A stretch of DNA of 14,349 nt from Lachnospiraceae bacterium UBA938 (GTDB taxonomy: Bacteria; Bacillota; Clostridia; Lachnospirales; Lachnospiraceae): NCBI GenBank assembly GCA_002293475.1, contig DBDG01000005.1, forward strand, positions 1-14,349, written 5' to 3'. Below, piece by piece: positions 1 through 9,139 of this stretch (its first letter is position 1; each line of letters starts with the position of its first letter). A model generated the notes under the pieces. The model saw only the letters and a list, made by a program, of their open reading frames with translations, made no database searches and was not told where the DNA came from. A program made the position numbers and the translations under genes.

Positions 1-1245
1 TCTATCCAGAGTATGTATAATGAAAACCACTGCCGGGAAACATCCGTCAAAGTCCGCGGAACATTTAATACCAAGCGCAAGAACGGAGAATTTATCGGCG
101 CATTCCCGCCCTATGGATATCTGAAAGATCCCGCTGACAAGCACCGTTTCATTGTGGATGACGAACCTGCTTCCATCGTAAAGGATATTTTTTCATGGTT
201 TGTGTACGACGGAATGAGCAAGAATGGAATCGTAAAAAAACTTACCGGAATGGGAATTGCGTGTCCGTCTGCTTACAAACAGCAGTGTGGCATGAACTAT
301 CATAATCCCGTAATCGACAAGCATGAACCGCTATGGTCTGTACGGAGCCTGTCAGCTATATTAAACAATCAGATGTATCTGGGGCATATGGTGCAGGGCA
401 AACAAAGAGTAAAAAGTTATAAAGTCCATACACGTATTACGATCCCGGAAAATGAATGGGTCATCGTAGAAAACACCCATGCGCCTATTATTGACAAGGA
501 AACTTTCGATAAAGCACAGGAACTAATGAAACGGGATACCAGGACCGCGCCGCAGCAGAATCAGTTATATCCTTTTTCGGGATTCTTACGCTGTGCTGAC
601 TGCGGCAAGTCAATGGGACGTAGGTCATCAAAGAACAATGTATACTATGCCTGCAAGACACACACGGATACAGGGCTATGTTCCCGGCATTCCATCAGGC
701 ATGAAAAACTAGAAAAAGCTGTTCTGGAAGCCATCCAAAAGCAAGTTGCCTTGATTGACGGCATGTCACGGCTGATAGACGAAATCAATGATGCGCCTAT
801 TGTACGTACTGTTTCAAAACGGCTGGACACTTCCTTAAAACTACGCCGACAGGAACTAGAAAAAACCACGTCACTACGAACCGGCTTATACATGGACTGG
901 AAAAATGAGGATATAACCCGCGAGGAATATCATGTTATGAAAAAGCGTTTTGAAGATAAGGAAGCGCAGTTAAAGCAAGATATCGCCAATCCCGAAGAAG
1001 AAAGGAGCGACTATGAGCAAGGTGTTACTTCAAACAATCCATGTTTTATTGCTTTCCTTAAACACCGGAATATCCAGAGCCTTAACCGCGGCATTATTGC
1101 TGAGCTGATTAAGACTATTCATATCCATGAAGGTGGCGATCTGACGATAGATTTTAACTTCGCCGACCAACATAGGCGTATAGTGGAATTTATCACTAAC
1201 AATCAGAGGGAATTAACTGTTGTGGAAAATACGCAAGTCGGTTAA
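1..1245 (+). CDS. Large serine recombinase (resolvase/integrase family), 5'-truncated by window edge
   Basis: The frame is open from base 1, so only the C-terminal ~414 residues are visible and the catalytic-serine resolvase domain lies to the left. Numbering from the Met at base 13, residues ~15-125 form the Recombinase (DNA-binding) domain, with the typical 'GAFPPYGY' segment and 'MYLGHMVQGK'. A zinc beta-ribbon follows, with C194, C197, C214 and C223. A charged coiled-coil stretch covers ~255-330. The C-terminal strand region contains 'IHIHEGGDLTIDF', usual at the end of this family. Such enzymes integrate and excise phages, conjugative elements and sporulation-interrupting elements by attP x attB recombination. 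The gene ends about 50 bp before a collagen-like gene lacking its 5' end, as expected for a recombinase at the end of its own element. The family is near certain; phage versus conjugative element cannot be told from this window. Confidence 0.93.
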   Translation, partial: SIQSMYNENHCRETSVKVRGTFNTKRKNGEFIGAFPPYGYLKDPADKHRFIVDDEPASIVKDIFSWFVYDGMSKNGIVKKLTGMGIACPSAYKQQCGMNYHNPVIDKHEPLWSVRSLSAILNNQMYLGHMVQGKQRVKSYKVHTRITIPENEWVIVENTHAPIIDKETFDKAQELMKRDTRTAPQQNQLYPFSGFLRCADCGKSMGRRSSKNNVYYACKTHTDTGLCSRHSIRHEKLEKAVLEAIQKQVALIDGMSRLIDEINDAPIVRTVSKRLDTSLKLRRQELEKTTSLRTGLYMDWKNEDITREEYHVMKKRFEDKEAQLKQDIANPEEERSDYEQGVTSNNPCFIAFLKHRNIQSLNRGIIAELIKTIHIHEGGDLTIDFNFADQHRRIVEFITNNQRELTVVENTQVG

Positions 1246-1303
1246 AACTGACTGAATGATATAAAGTTATTTTACACAATGTTGTCATAAAACACATGCA
1301 CCC
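1246..1303. other. Probable right attachment junction (attR-like) of the integrated element
   Basis: This short spacer lies between the recombinase stop and the first collagen-type codons. It is AT-rich (TTTTACACAATGTTG...) up to about 1295 and then changes sharply to GC-rich ACGGGGCCG repeats. An imperfect dyad sits at 1270-1292: TTTTA and ACAA on the left, TTGT and TAAAA on the right. Large serine recombinases use ~50-bp sites with imperfect dyads, so the crossover probably lies within or just right of this dyad. The exact core cannot be fixed without the left end or an uninterrupted relative. No terminator is seen for the recombinase gene. Confidence 0.5.
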
Positions 1304-1909
1304 ACGGGGCCGACGGGGCCGACCGGAACATTCAGCTTGTTCGGCACATTATTCCGTACCGTAGCAGGAACCGGTGCCACGGGAGCGACTGATCCTGGTG
1401 TCGCGATTACGCCCAACAGTGCCGTCACCTTCGCCACTAACACACCTACTGCCCTTAGCCTGAGCGTGACTACCGGACCGACCGGTGCCGTTGTTACGAT
1501 TGATGATAATTTACTGAGTCAGGTTAATAATTTAACTACGCAAGTTCAGCAATTGCAGGTAACTAACAATTACTCAACTACCGAAACAGCCACCGGAGCC
1601 ATGTATAACGGAAAACCTGTTTACCGGAGGGCTTTCAATATCAATATTACTCAGGGAGCCTACGGGCAAAATGATACAGCTTTGATCGGCACAACCGGTT
1701 ATGTGGATGCCATTATAGACTCCGGCGGATATTGGAGCACCGGCAACGGTCCGGAAAAGTATATGGTAAGTTCCGCCTATGTTGCACCCGGTTCTCTATA
1801 CGGCTTCACCTATGTCAATACGCAGAACCAGCTGTATTTCCGAAGCAACTCTTCACTGAACCGAACCAACGCCCCTGCGTTTATCTGGGTGGATTATACA
1901 AAAGTATAA
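1265..1909 (+). pseudogene. 3' part of a collagen-like (GPT-repeat) surface protein gene, interrupted by the element
   Basis: The frame opens after a stop at 1262-1264. From 1301 it reads P-T-G-P-T-G-P-T-G-T, the end of a Gly-X-Y collagen-like tract. Next come a Thr/Ala-rich linker with further TGATGAT and TGPTGA pieces, a short coiled-coil-like stretch (LLSQVNNLTTQVQQLQV) and a ~100-residue C-terminal domain starting 'YNGKPVYRR' and ending 'FIWVDYTKV', rich in Gly, Tyr and Asn, like trimeric fibre-tip domains. Collagen-like proteins of this layout are known from spore exosporia and cell surfaces of Bacillota. No ATG with a ribosome binding site precedes the repeats; a TTG at 1337 lies inside the coding unit and has no Shine-Dalgarno. 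The start, promoter and most repeats are therefore missing here, presumably on the far side of the element. It may be a dead remnant, or half of a gene rejoined on excision. Confidence 0.72.
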
Positions 1910-1960
1910 TACAAATCAGTAATTATGATCAGATTCATGCATTTTGCGTTGTTTAACACA

Positions 1961-1988
1961 GATAAGGCGGGTGGAAACCCGCCTTATC
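1961..1988. terminator. Hairpin between convergent collagen-like gene and argS, probable bidirectional terminator
   Basis: A perfect 12-bp stem (GATAAGGCGGGT with ACCCGCCTTATC) closes a GGAA tetraloop, about 50 bp after the collagen-like stop and 23 bp after the argS stop on the other strand. Neither side has a strong T-tract, so termination is inferred from stem strength and position between convergent genes. Confidence 0.6.
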
Positions 1989-2011
1989 GCTCGCTTGTGG
2001 CCTGTATAATT

Positions 2012-3715
2012 TTAAATTTTATCCGGCGCCTCAATACCAAGGATGCTTAACCCGTCTTTGATTACTTTGGCAACCCCAGCCGCTAGGAACAACCGAGCCA
2101 GCTTCACATCTCCTTCGGCGTTTTTGATCGTACACTCCTTATACCATCTGGAAAACAGCTGGCAAAGCTCGTAAAGATAAGCGCAGAGGGTCACAAAATT
2201 AAAGTCCTGCGATATGACGGCCAACACTTGATGGAAGGACAAGAGCTTCTTAATGATTTCCCATTCAAGCGGATGGGTAAGGAAGCCGACAGCACCGCTG
2301 CCGGCACTTTCCTTTTCACCACGCAGCAAGGACTGGATCCGTGCATAGGAATACTGGATATATACACTGGTGTCGCCCTGAAAATTCAGTGCGGTTTCCC
2401 GGTCGAAGATAACGTTCTTTTCATTGCCGCATTTGAGAATCGAATACTTGATCGCTCCGTAAGCAAGCTGCTTGGGAAGGCTTTCAGCTTCTTCCGAACC
2501 GCCCGGCTCCGCTGGGCCGCGATGTTCAGCTATCGTCTGCTTGGCATATTCCACCGTATCACGCATCAAGTCTTCCAGCAGCACGACTTGTCCGGCCCGG
2601 GTGGACATCTTGCCGTCCGGCAAAAGAACGAACGAATAATTGATGATCTCCGCTTCCTCATAGCCCAGAAGCTTAATAGCAGCATTAATCTGTTTGCCGT
2701 AAAGACGCTGGTCTTCACCCAAAACAACAATATTCCTTGATGACTTTTCATTGACCTTATCAATATTGTAGCAGATGTCCCGGAGCGGGTATAACGAAGT
2801 TTTATCCTTCCTGGTCAAGGGAAGATAGTGATTCTCCGGATTAATCTGAAATTCCTCTAGATTTAAAACCAACCGGCCTTCACCATCCTCAAAAAGCCTT
2901 CCGGTCTCTTCCAGCAAAGCAAGCACCTCAGCGGTACGGCCACGTTTAACATACTGCGACTCATAATCAAATATATCATAATGTATCCCAAACTCATTAA
3001 ATATAGCTGTCTGGCCTTTGATGCAGATATCCACGATGCGGGCAAAGTCGGCAAACACTCCCTGATCTCCGCTTTCCATCAGGTTAAGAATATTAAAAAC
3101 TTCCTTCTCAAGTTCCGGGTTGCTTTTCAGATCCTCATTGGCCGCCACATACAAGGAGAGCAGTTCGCTAAAGCTGATTTCGCCTTTATCTTTGGTACAA
3201 TAAGCCAAAAGGGCAATCTGCTTGCCGATGTCGTTGACAAAATAGTGAACCTTGACATCACAGCCCAGATACCTGAGCAGTCTTACGCTGGCATCCCCGA
3301 TCATTGCGTTTCGCGCACGGCCGATGTGCGGAGACGCATTCGGGTTAACACTGGTATGTTCAATCGTAACCTTCTGGTTCTGATACTCAGAATAATTAAT
3401 AAGCGAATCGCTTGATGCCATTTCATAAAACAATTTTAATACGTTTTCTTTGGCCAGGAAGAAATTCAAATATCCGCCGGCAACTCTAATCTCCGAAAAC
3501 ATCTGTGAGCCGGCGGCGGCCATCTTGCCGTGCAGTTCTTCGGCTATTTGGGGCGGCGCTTTTTTGTACTCCTTGGCCAGGAAAAAGCAGGGAAAAGCGA
3601 CATCGCCCATTTCCGCCGAAGGCGGCTGTTCCAGTCTTTTGTGTATTTCGTCAACTGGGAAATCCAATGCTTTGGCCAGCTCGTCCGCCACTATGTCAAA
3701 CAACAAATACTTCAT
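2012..3715 (-). CDS. argS: Arginyl-tRNA synthetase
   Basis: Cytoplasmic class Ia aminoacyl-tRNA synthetase that charges tRNA-Arg with arginine using ATP. The 567 residues match the family's length. Domain order: N-terminal Add1 domain (~1-100, with 'PSAEMGDVAFPCF'); Rossmann catalytic core with the HIGH-type signature as HIGR at 130-133 inside 'SVNPNASPHIGRARNAMIGD'; the KMSKS-type loop as KMSTR at 369-373 ('DGKMSTRAGQVV'); and a DALR anticodon-binding domain from ~456 ('YSYARIQSLL') to the end. The start is supported by GGAGG 6 nt upstream of the ATG and by a sigma-A promoter about 35 bp upstream. It stands alone, divergent from the Rrf2 regulator. No T-box fits in its short leader. Small departures are Arg at the fourth HIGH position and GEDQ (333-336) where many ArgS proteins carry GADH. 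It is recognisable as a functional enzyme of a divergent subfamily. Confidence 0.96.
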   Translation of the reverse strand: MKYLLFDIVADELAKALDFPVDEIHKRLEQPPSAEMGDVAFPCFFLAKEYKKAPPQIAEELHGKMAAAGSQMFSEIRVAGGYLNFFLAKENVLKLFYEMASSDSLINYSEYQNQKVTIEHTSVNPNASPHIGRARNAMIGDASVRLLRYLGCDVKVHYFVNDIGKQIALLAYCTKDKGEISFSELLSLYVAANEDLKSNPELEKEVFNILNLMESGDQGVFADFARIVDICIKGQTAIFNEFGIHYDIFDYESQYVKRGRTAEVLALLEETGRLFEDGEGRLVLNLEEFQINPENHYLPLTRKDKTSLYPLRDICYNIDKVNEKSSRNIVVLGEDQRLYGKQINAAIKLLGYEEAEIINYSFVLLPDGKMSTRAGQVVLLEDLMRDTVEYAKQTIAEHRGPAEPGGSEEAESLPKQLAYGAIKYSILKCGNEKNVIFDRETALNFQGDTSVYIQYSYARIQSLLRGEKESAGSGAVGFLTHPLEWEIIKKLLSFHQVLAVISQDFNFVTLCAYLYELCQLFSRWYKECTIKNAEGDVKLARLFLAAGVAKVIKDGLSILGIEAPDKI

Positions 3716-3749
3716 AATTATCCTCCATGATCCTCTGACTGCTTCACCG

Positions 3750-3778
3750 ATTATACCATTTTAGGTTTTATATTTCAA
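3750..3778 (-). promoter_or_regulatory. Sigma-A type promoter of argS
   Basis: On the minus strand, TTGAAA (3773-3778) is separated by exactly 17 bp from a consensus TATAAT (3750-3755). The predicted transcript starts near 3743, giving a leader of about 27 nt, too short for a T-box or other riboswitch. Confidence 0.8.
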
Positions 3779-3820
3779 TCCTATGTTCGGCTGCATTAGA
3801 TATGGTTTAATTTCGCGAGC

Positions 3821-3849
3821 TTGAAAACATAGTAAACATATGTTATTAT
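3821..3849 (+). promoter_or_regulatory. Sigma-A type promoter of the Rrf2 regulator gene
   Basis: TTGAAA (3821-3826) and TATTAT (3844-3849) are 17 bp apart. The predicted start near 3856 lies upstream of the ATG at 3891 and downstream of an in-frame ATG at 3840, which rules out the longer reading of the protein. Confidence 0.75.
3835..3844. promoter_or_regulatory. 10-bp palindrome in the Rrf2 gene promoter spacer, candidate autoregulatory operator
   Basis: The perfect palindrome AACATATGTT lies between the -35 and -10 boxes, overlapping the first base of the -10. Rrf2-family regulators commonly bind dyads over their own promoters and autoregulate. The palindrome is short and AT-rich, so chance is possible. 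Confidence 0.4.
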
Positions 3850-3890
3850 TAGGTAATGAACTCTATCATGCTAGACCAAAGGAGAAAATA

Positions 3891-4328
3891 ATGAAGGTAT
3901 CGACAAAGGGCAGATACGCGCTGCGGATGCTGGTTGATCTGGCCGAACATAAAGAGGACGGATTTATACCGCTAAAGGAGATCGCTGGGCGGCAAAACAT
4001 ATCAAAACAGTATCTGGAACAAATCGTATCTCTGCTAAATACATCGGACATACTGAAAACCAACCGGGGCAAACAAGGCGGATATATGCTGGCCAAACCG
4101 CCCGCGCAGATTACGGTGGGGCAGATCCTCCGTATTACCGAAGGCAGTCTGGCGCCAACCGCCTGCCTAGAAGACAGGATCAATCAATGCGAAAGAGCCG
4201 CGACATGCAAAACCTTATCCGTATGGAACGGGCTTTATAAGGTAGTCACGCGATATCTTGACAGTGTGACAATTGAAAACATTCTTGAACAATATAATGA
4301 GCAAGGACCGGATAATTATATTATTTAA
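3891..4328 (+). CDS. Rrf2-family transcriptional regulator (CymR/IscR-like), likely Fe-S or cysteine responsive
   Basis: 145-residue cytoplasmic DNA-binding protein. 'MKVSTKGRYALRML' is the classic Rrf2 N-terminus. The winged helix follows, with recognition helix 'ISKQYLEQIVSLL' (37-49) and wing 'LKTNRGKQGGYMLAK'. C92, C100 and C106 stand where IscR and related regulators bind a [2Fe-2S] cluster, here with C-x7-C-x5-C spacing. The family includes IscR (Fe-S biogenesis), CymR (cysteine metabolism) and NsrR (nitric oxide). A cysK gene 3.6 kb away makes a CymR-type role attractive, but no iscS or iscU gene is nearby to decide. The ATG at 3891 is chosen because AGGAG lies 6 nt upstream, the promoter lies just before it and family homology begins exactly there. 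The gene ends 1 nt before the stop of the convergent sensor kinase. Confidence 0.92.
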   Translation: MKVSTKGRYALRMLVDLAEHKEDGFIPLKEIAGRQNISKQYLEQIVSLLNTSDILKTNRGKQGGYMLAKPPAQITVGQILRITEGSLAPTACLEDRINQCERAATCKTLSVWNGLYKVVTRYLDSVTIENILEQYNEQGPDNYII

Positions 4329-4329
4329 A

Positions 4330-7635
<3,306 letters not shown>

Positions 7636-7823
7636 ACGAATACGACCTTCCCGTTATTAACGAGCAATGTATATAAATTATAACTATAATAATACATAAC
7701 AAGATATAATGTATAGTACTTTTATTATTATTATCTATTATATTTTCCGTTATATAGTTTCACAATACCATAAAATCGCATTACATGGCCATCAACCATC
7801 CAAACAAATTTCACCAAAACCTA
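7636..7823. other. Very AT-rich divergent intergenic region between sensor kinase and cysK
   Basis: The stretch is dominated by A/T with runs such as TTATTATTATT. Kinase promoter elements must lie here on the minus strand. TATAAT (complement of 7677-7682) is a candidate -10, but no good -35 stands at proper distance (TTGTTA is only 14 bp away). No RNA gene or convincing small coding region was seen. Confidence 0.5.
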
Positions 7824-7851
7824 TTGACAAATTAAAAATTAAAGTTATAAT
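7824..7851 (+). promoter_or_regulatory. Sigma-A type promoter of cysK
   Basis: Consensus TTGACA (7824-7829) and consensus TATAAT (7846-7851) are separated by 16 bp. A start near 7858 gives a ~45-nt leader ending in a strong AGGAGG (7891-7896), 7 nt before the ATG. This is among the strongest promoter and ribosome-binding combinations in the window. Confidence 0.82.
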
Positions 7852-7876
7852 ACATATTAAACACGTATGTATTATA
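7846..7876. promoter_or_regulatory. 11-bp inverted repeat over the cysK -10 box and start site, candidate operator
   Basis: TATAATACATA (7846-7856) is perfectly inverted as TATGTATTATA (7866-7876) around a 9-nt spacer. Its left arm contains the -10 box, so a bound repressor would block polymerase. A CymR-like Rrf2 protein such as the one encoded at 3891 is the natural candidate (inference). The alternative is a weak AU-rich RNA hairpin at the 5' end of the transcript. Confidence 0.5.
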
Positions 7877-7903
7877 TGCAATAAGAAAAGAGGAGGAACC
7901 ATC

Positions 7904-8839
7904 ATGTCAAATATTTATCAAAATCTTACCGACCTAATCGGACGCACACCCTTACTACAGCTGAATCAATACGGACGCACAGCCGGCGTTTCCGCAAACC
8001 TGATCGCCAAACTAGAATACTTCAACCCTCTCGGCAGCGTCAAGGACAGAATCGCCTACGCAATGATAACGGATGCCGAACAAAAAGGGCTTATAAAGGA
8101 AGGCACGGTTATTATCGAGCCTACCAGCGGCAACACCGGCATCGGACTTGCCTTCGTTGCGGCTGCCAAAGGCTACCGTCTGATACTTACCATGCCTGAA
8201 ACTATGAGCGTAGAACGCCGCCAGCTGGTGGCGGCATTGGGTGCCGAGATCGTGCTGACACCCGGCTCCGAAGGAATGAAGGGCGCCATCGCTAAAGCAC
8301 AGGAACTGGCTGCCGACAGTCCCAGCGCTTTCATCCCCCAGCAATTTGAAAACCCCGCGAATCCCAAGGTACACCGCGAGACCACGGCTCAGGAAATCCT
8401 CGCCGACACCGGGAACTCCATTGCCGCATTTGTGGCCGGCGTCGGCACCGGCGGAACAGTTACGGGGGTCGGCCAGATCCTAAAGGAAAAAGTACCGGGC
8501 GTCAAGATATTTGCCGTCGAACCGGCCGCCTCTCCCGTCCTTTCCGGCGGCAGCCCTGGCCCGCATAAGATTCAGGGCATCGGCGCCGGATTCGTGCCGA
8601 AGGTATTCGATAAGAACGTGGTGGACGAAATCATTACGGTCGCCAACGAAGACGCCTTTGAAACCTCACGCCGGGTTGCCGCGGCGGAAGGACTGCTTGT
8701 AGGCATCTCATCTGGCGCAGCTTTGACGGCGGCTACCGAGATTGCCAAGCGCCCCGAATTTGCCGGTAAAAATGTCGTCGTCATTTTACCTGACACCGGC
8801 GAACGTTATCTCAGCACCCCGCTGTTTAGCAAAAACTAA
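7904..8839 (+). CDS. cysK: Cysteine synthase A (O-acetylserine sulfhydrylase)
   Basis: Cytoplasmic PLP enzyme that makes L-cysteine from O-acetyl-L-serine and sulfide. The 311 residues match CysK. K47 in 'NPLGSVKDRIA' forms the PLP Schiff base, 'PTSGNTGIG' (73-81) is the substrate and cofactor loop, 'GVGTGGTVTG' (179-188) is the phosphate-binding Gly/Thr loop, and 'GISSGAA' (267-273) carries the Ser contacting the pyridine nitrogen. The C-terminus 'PDTGERYLST' is standard. The start at 7904 follows AGGAGG; an in-frame reading from 7709 would run through the promoter and is rejected. It is monocistronic, with its own promoter, operator-like repeat and terminator. No cysE is adjacent, so O-acetylserine supply must be encoded elsewhere. 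Confidence 0.96.
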   Translation: MSNIYQNLTDLIGRTPLLQLNQYGRTAGVSANLIAKLEYFNPLGSVKDRIAYAMITDAEQKGLIKEGTVIIEPTSGNTGIGLAFVAAAKGYRLILTMPETMSVERRQLVAALGAEIVLTPGSEGMKGAIAKAQELAADSPSAFIPQQFENPANPKVHRETTAQEILADTGNSIAAFVAGVGTGGTVTGVGQILKEKVPGVKIFAVEPAASPVLSGGSPGPHKIQGIGAGFVPKVFDKNVVDEIITVANEDAFETSRRVAAAEGLLVGISSGAALTAATEIAKRPEFAGKNVVVILPDTGERYLSTPLFSKN

Positions 8840-8892
8840 GGAAATCTTGATTAAGTCAGCGTTTCCCTAAGAATAAATCCAGCCATTTATAA

Positions 8893-8940
8893 AGCGTCTG
8901 GATCTCGATAAACTCTCCTATCGAAATCCAGACGCTCTTT
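8893..8940 (+). terminator. Rho-independent terminator of cysK
   Basis: An 11-bp perfect stem (AGCGTCTGGAT 8893-8903 with ATCCAGACGCT 8926-8936) continues after one mismatch with 6 bp (TCGATA/TATCGA) and closes an 8-nt loop. CTTTT follows directly. It lies 54 bp after the cysK stop. Confidence 0.88.
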
Positions 8941-9015
8941 TCCGGGCTAAATTATTTATTGAACCGTAACGCTATATCAAATATGCCTAAAATTCTTAAC
9001 CGAATATTTATTTTA

Positions 9016-9045
9016 TTGACAAATTTTCCTGATTTGATGTAAAAT
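9016..9045 (+). promoter_or_regulatory. Promoter of the chemoreceptor gene
   Basis: TTGACA (9016-9021) and TAAAAT (9040-9045) are separated by 18 bp. The predicted start near 9052 leaves a ~88-nt AT-rich leader. A sigma-A reading fits; the sigma-D flagellar pattern (TAAA...GCCGATAA) was not seen. Confidence 0.65.
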
Positions 9046-9071
9046 TATATATAGATTTATTTTAACATCTG

Positions 9072-9093
9072 AGTATTAATGAACCTTAATACT
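9072..9093 (+). promoter_or_regulatory. Stem-loop in the chemoreceptor leader
   Basis: AGTATTAA (9072-9079) and TTAATACT (9086-9093) form an 8-bp inverted repeat around TGAACC, about 20 nt into the predicted transcript and 46 nt before the ATG. It may be an operator dyad or a mild RNA hairpin. No riboswitch family is recognised. Confidence 0.4.
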
Positions 9094-9139
9094 TATGATT
9101 TTATAAAAATACCGAATTAAAGATCGGAGCACAGGAAAT

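Noticed and set aside
1337..1909. Collagen-like protein starting at TTG 1337 as a complete gene
   Set aside because: The frame is open upstream through Gly-Pro-Thr codons, no Shine-Dalgarno precedes the TTG, and collagen-like proteins do not begin at the end of their repeat tract.
2228..2740. 170-codon plus-strand frame opposite argS
   Set aside because: Antisense shadow of the argS catalytic and DALR coding region; no ribosome binding site or family similarity.
3716..3749. T-box leader upstream of argS
   Set aside because: The consensus promoter leaves a leader of about 27 nt, far too short, and no T-box sequence or specifier loop is visible.
3840..3890. Longer N-terminus for the Rrf2 regulator
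   Set aside because: The extra codons overlap the -10 box, and family homology plus the AGGAG site place the start at 3891.
7689..7856. Decamer ATAATACATA present at both 7689-7698 and 7847-7856 as a shared operator
   Set aside because: In ~270 bp of strongly AT-rich DNA one repeated decamer is expected by chance; the first copy lacks an inverted partner.
7709..7903. 65-residue N-terminal extension of cysteine synthase
   Set aside because: The segment is AT-rich non-coding DNA containing the TTGACA/TATAAT promoter; AGGAGG and family alignment place the start at 7904.
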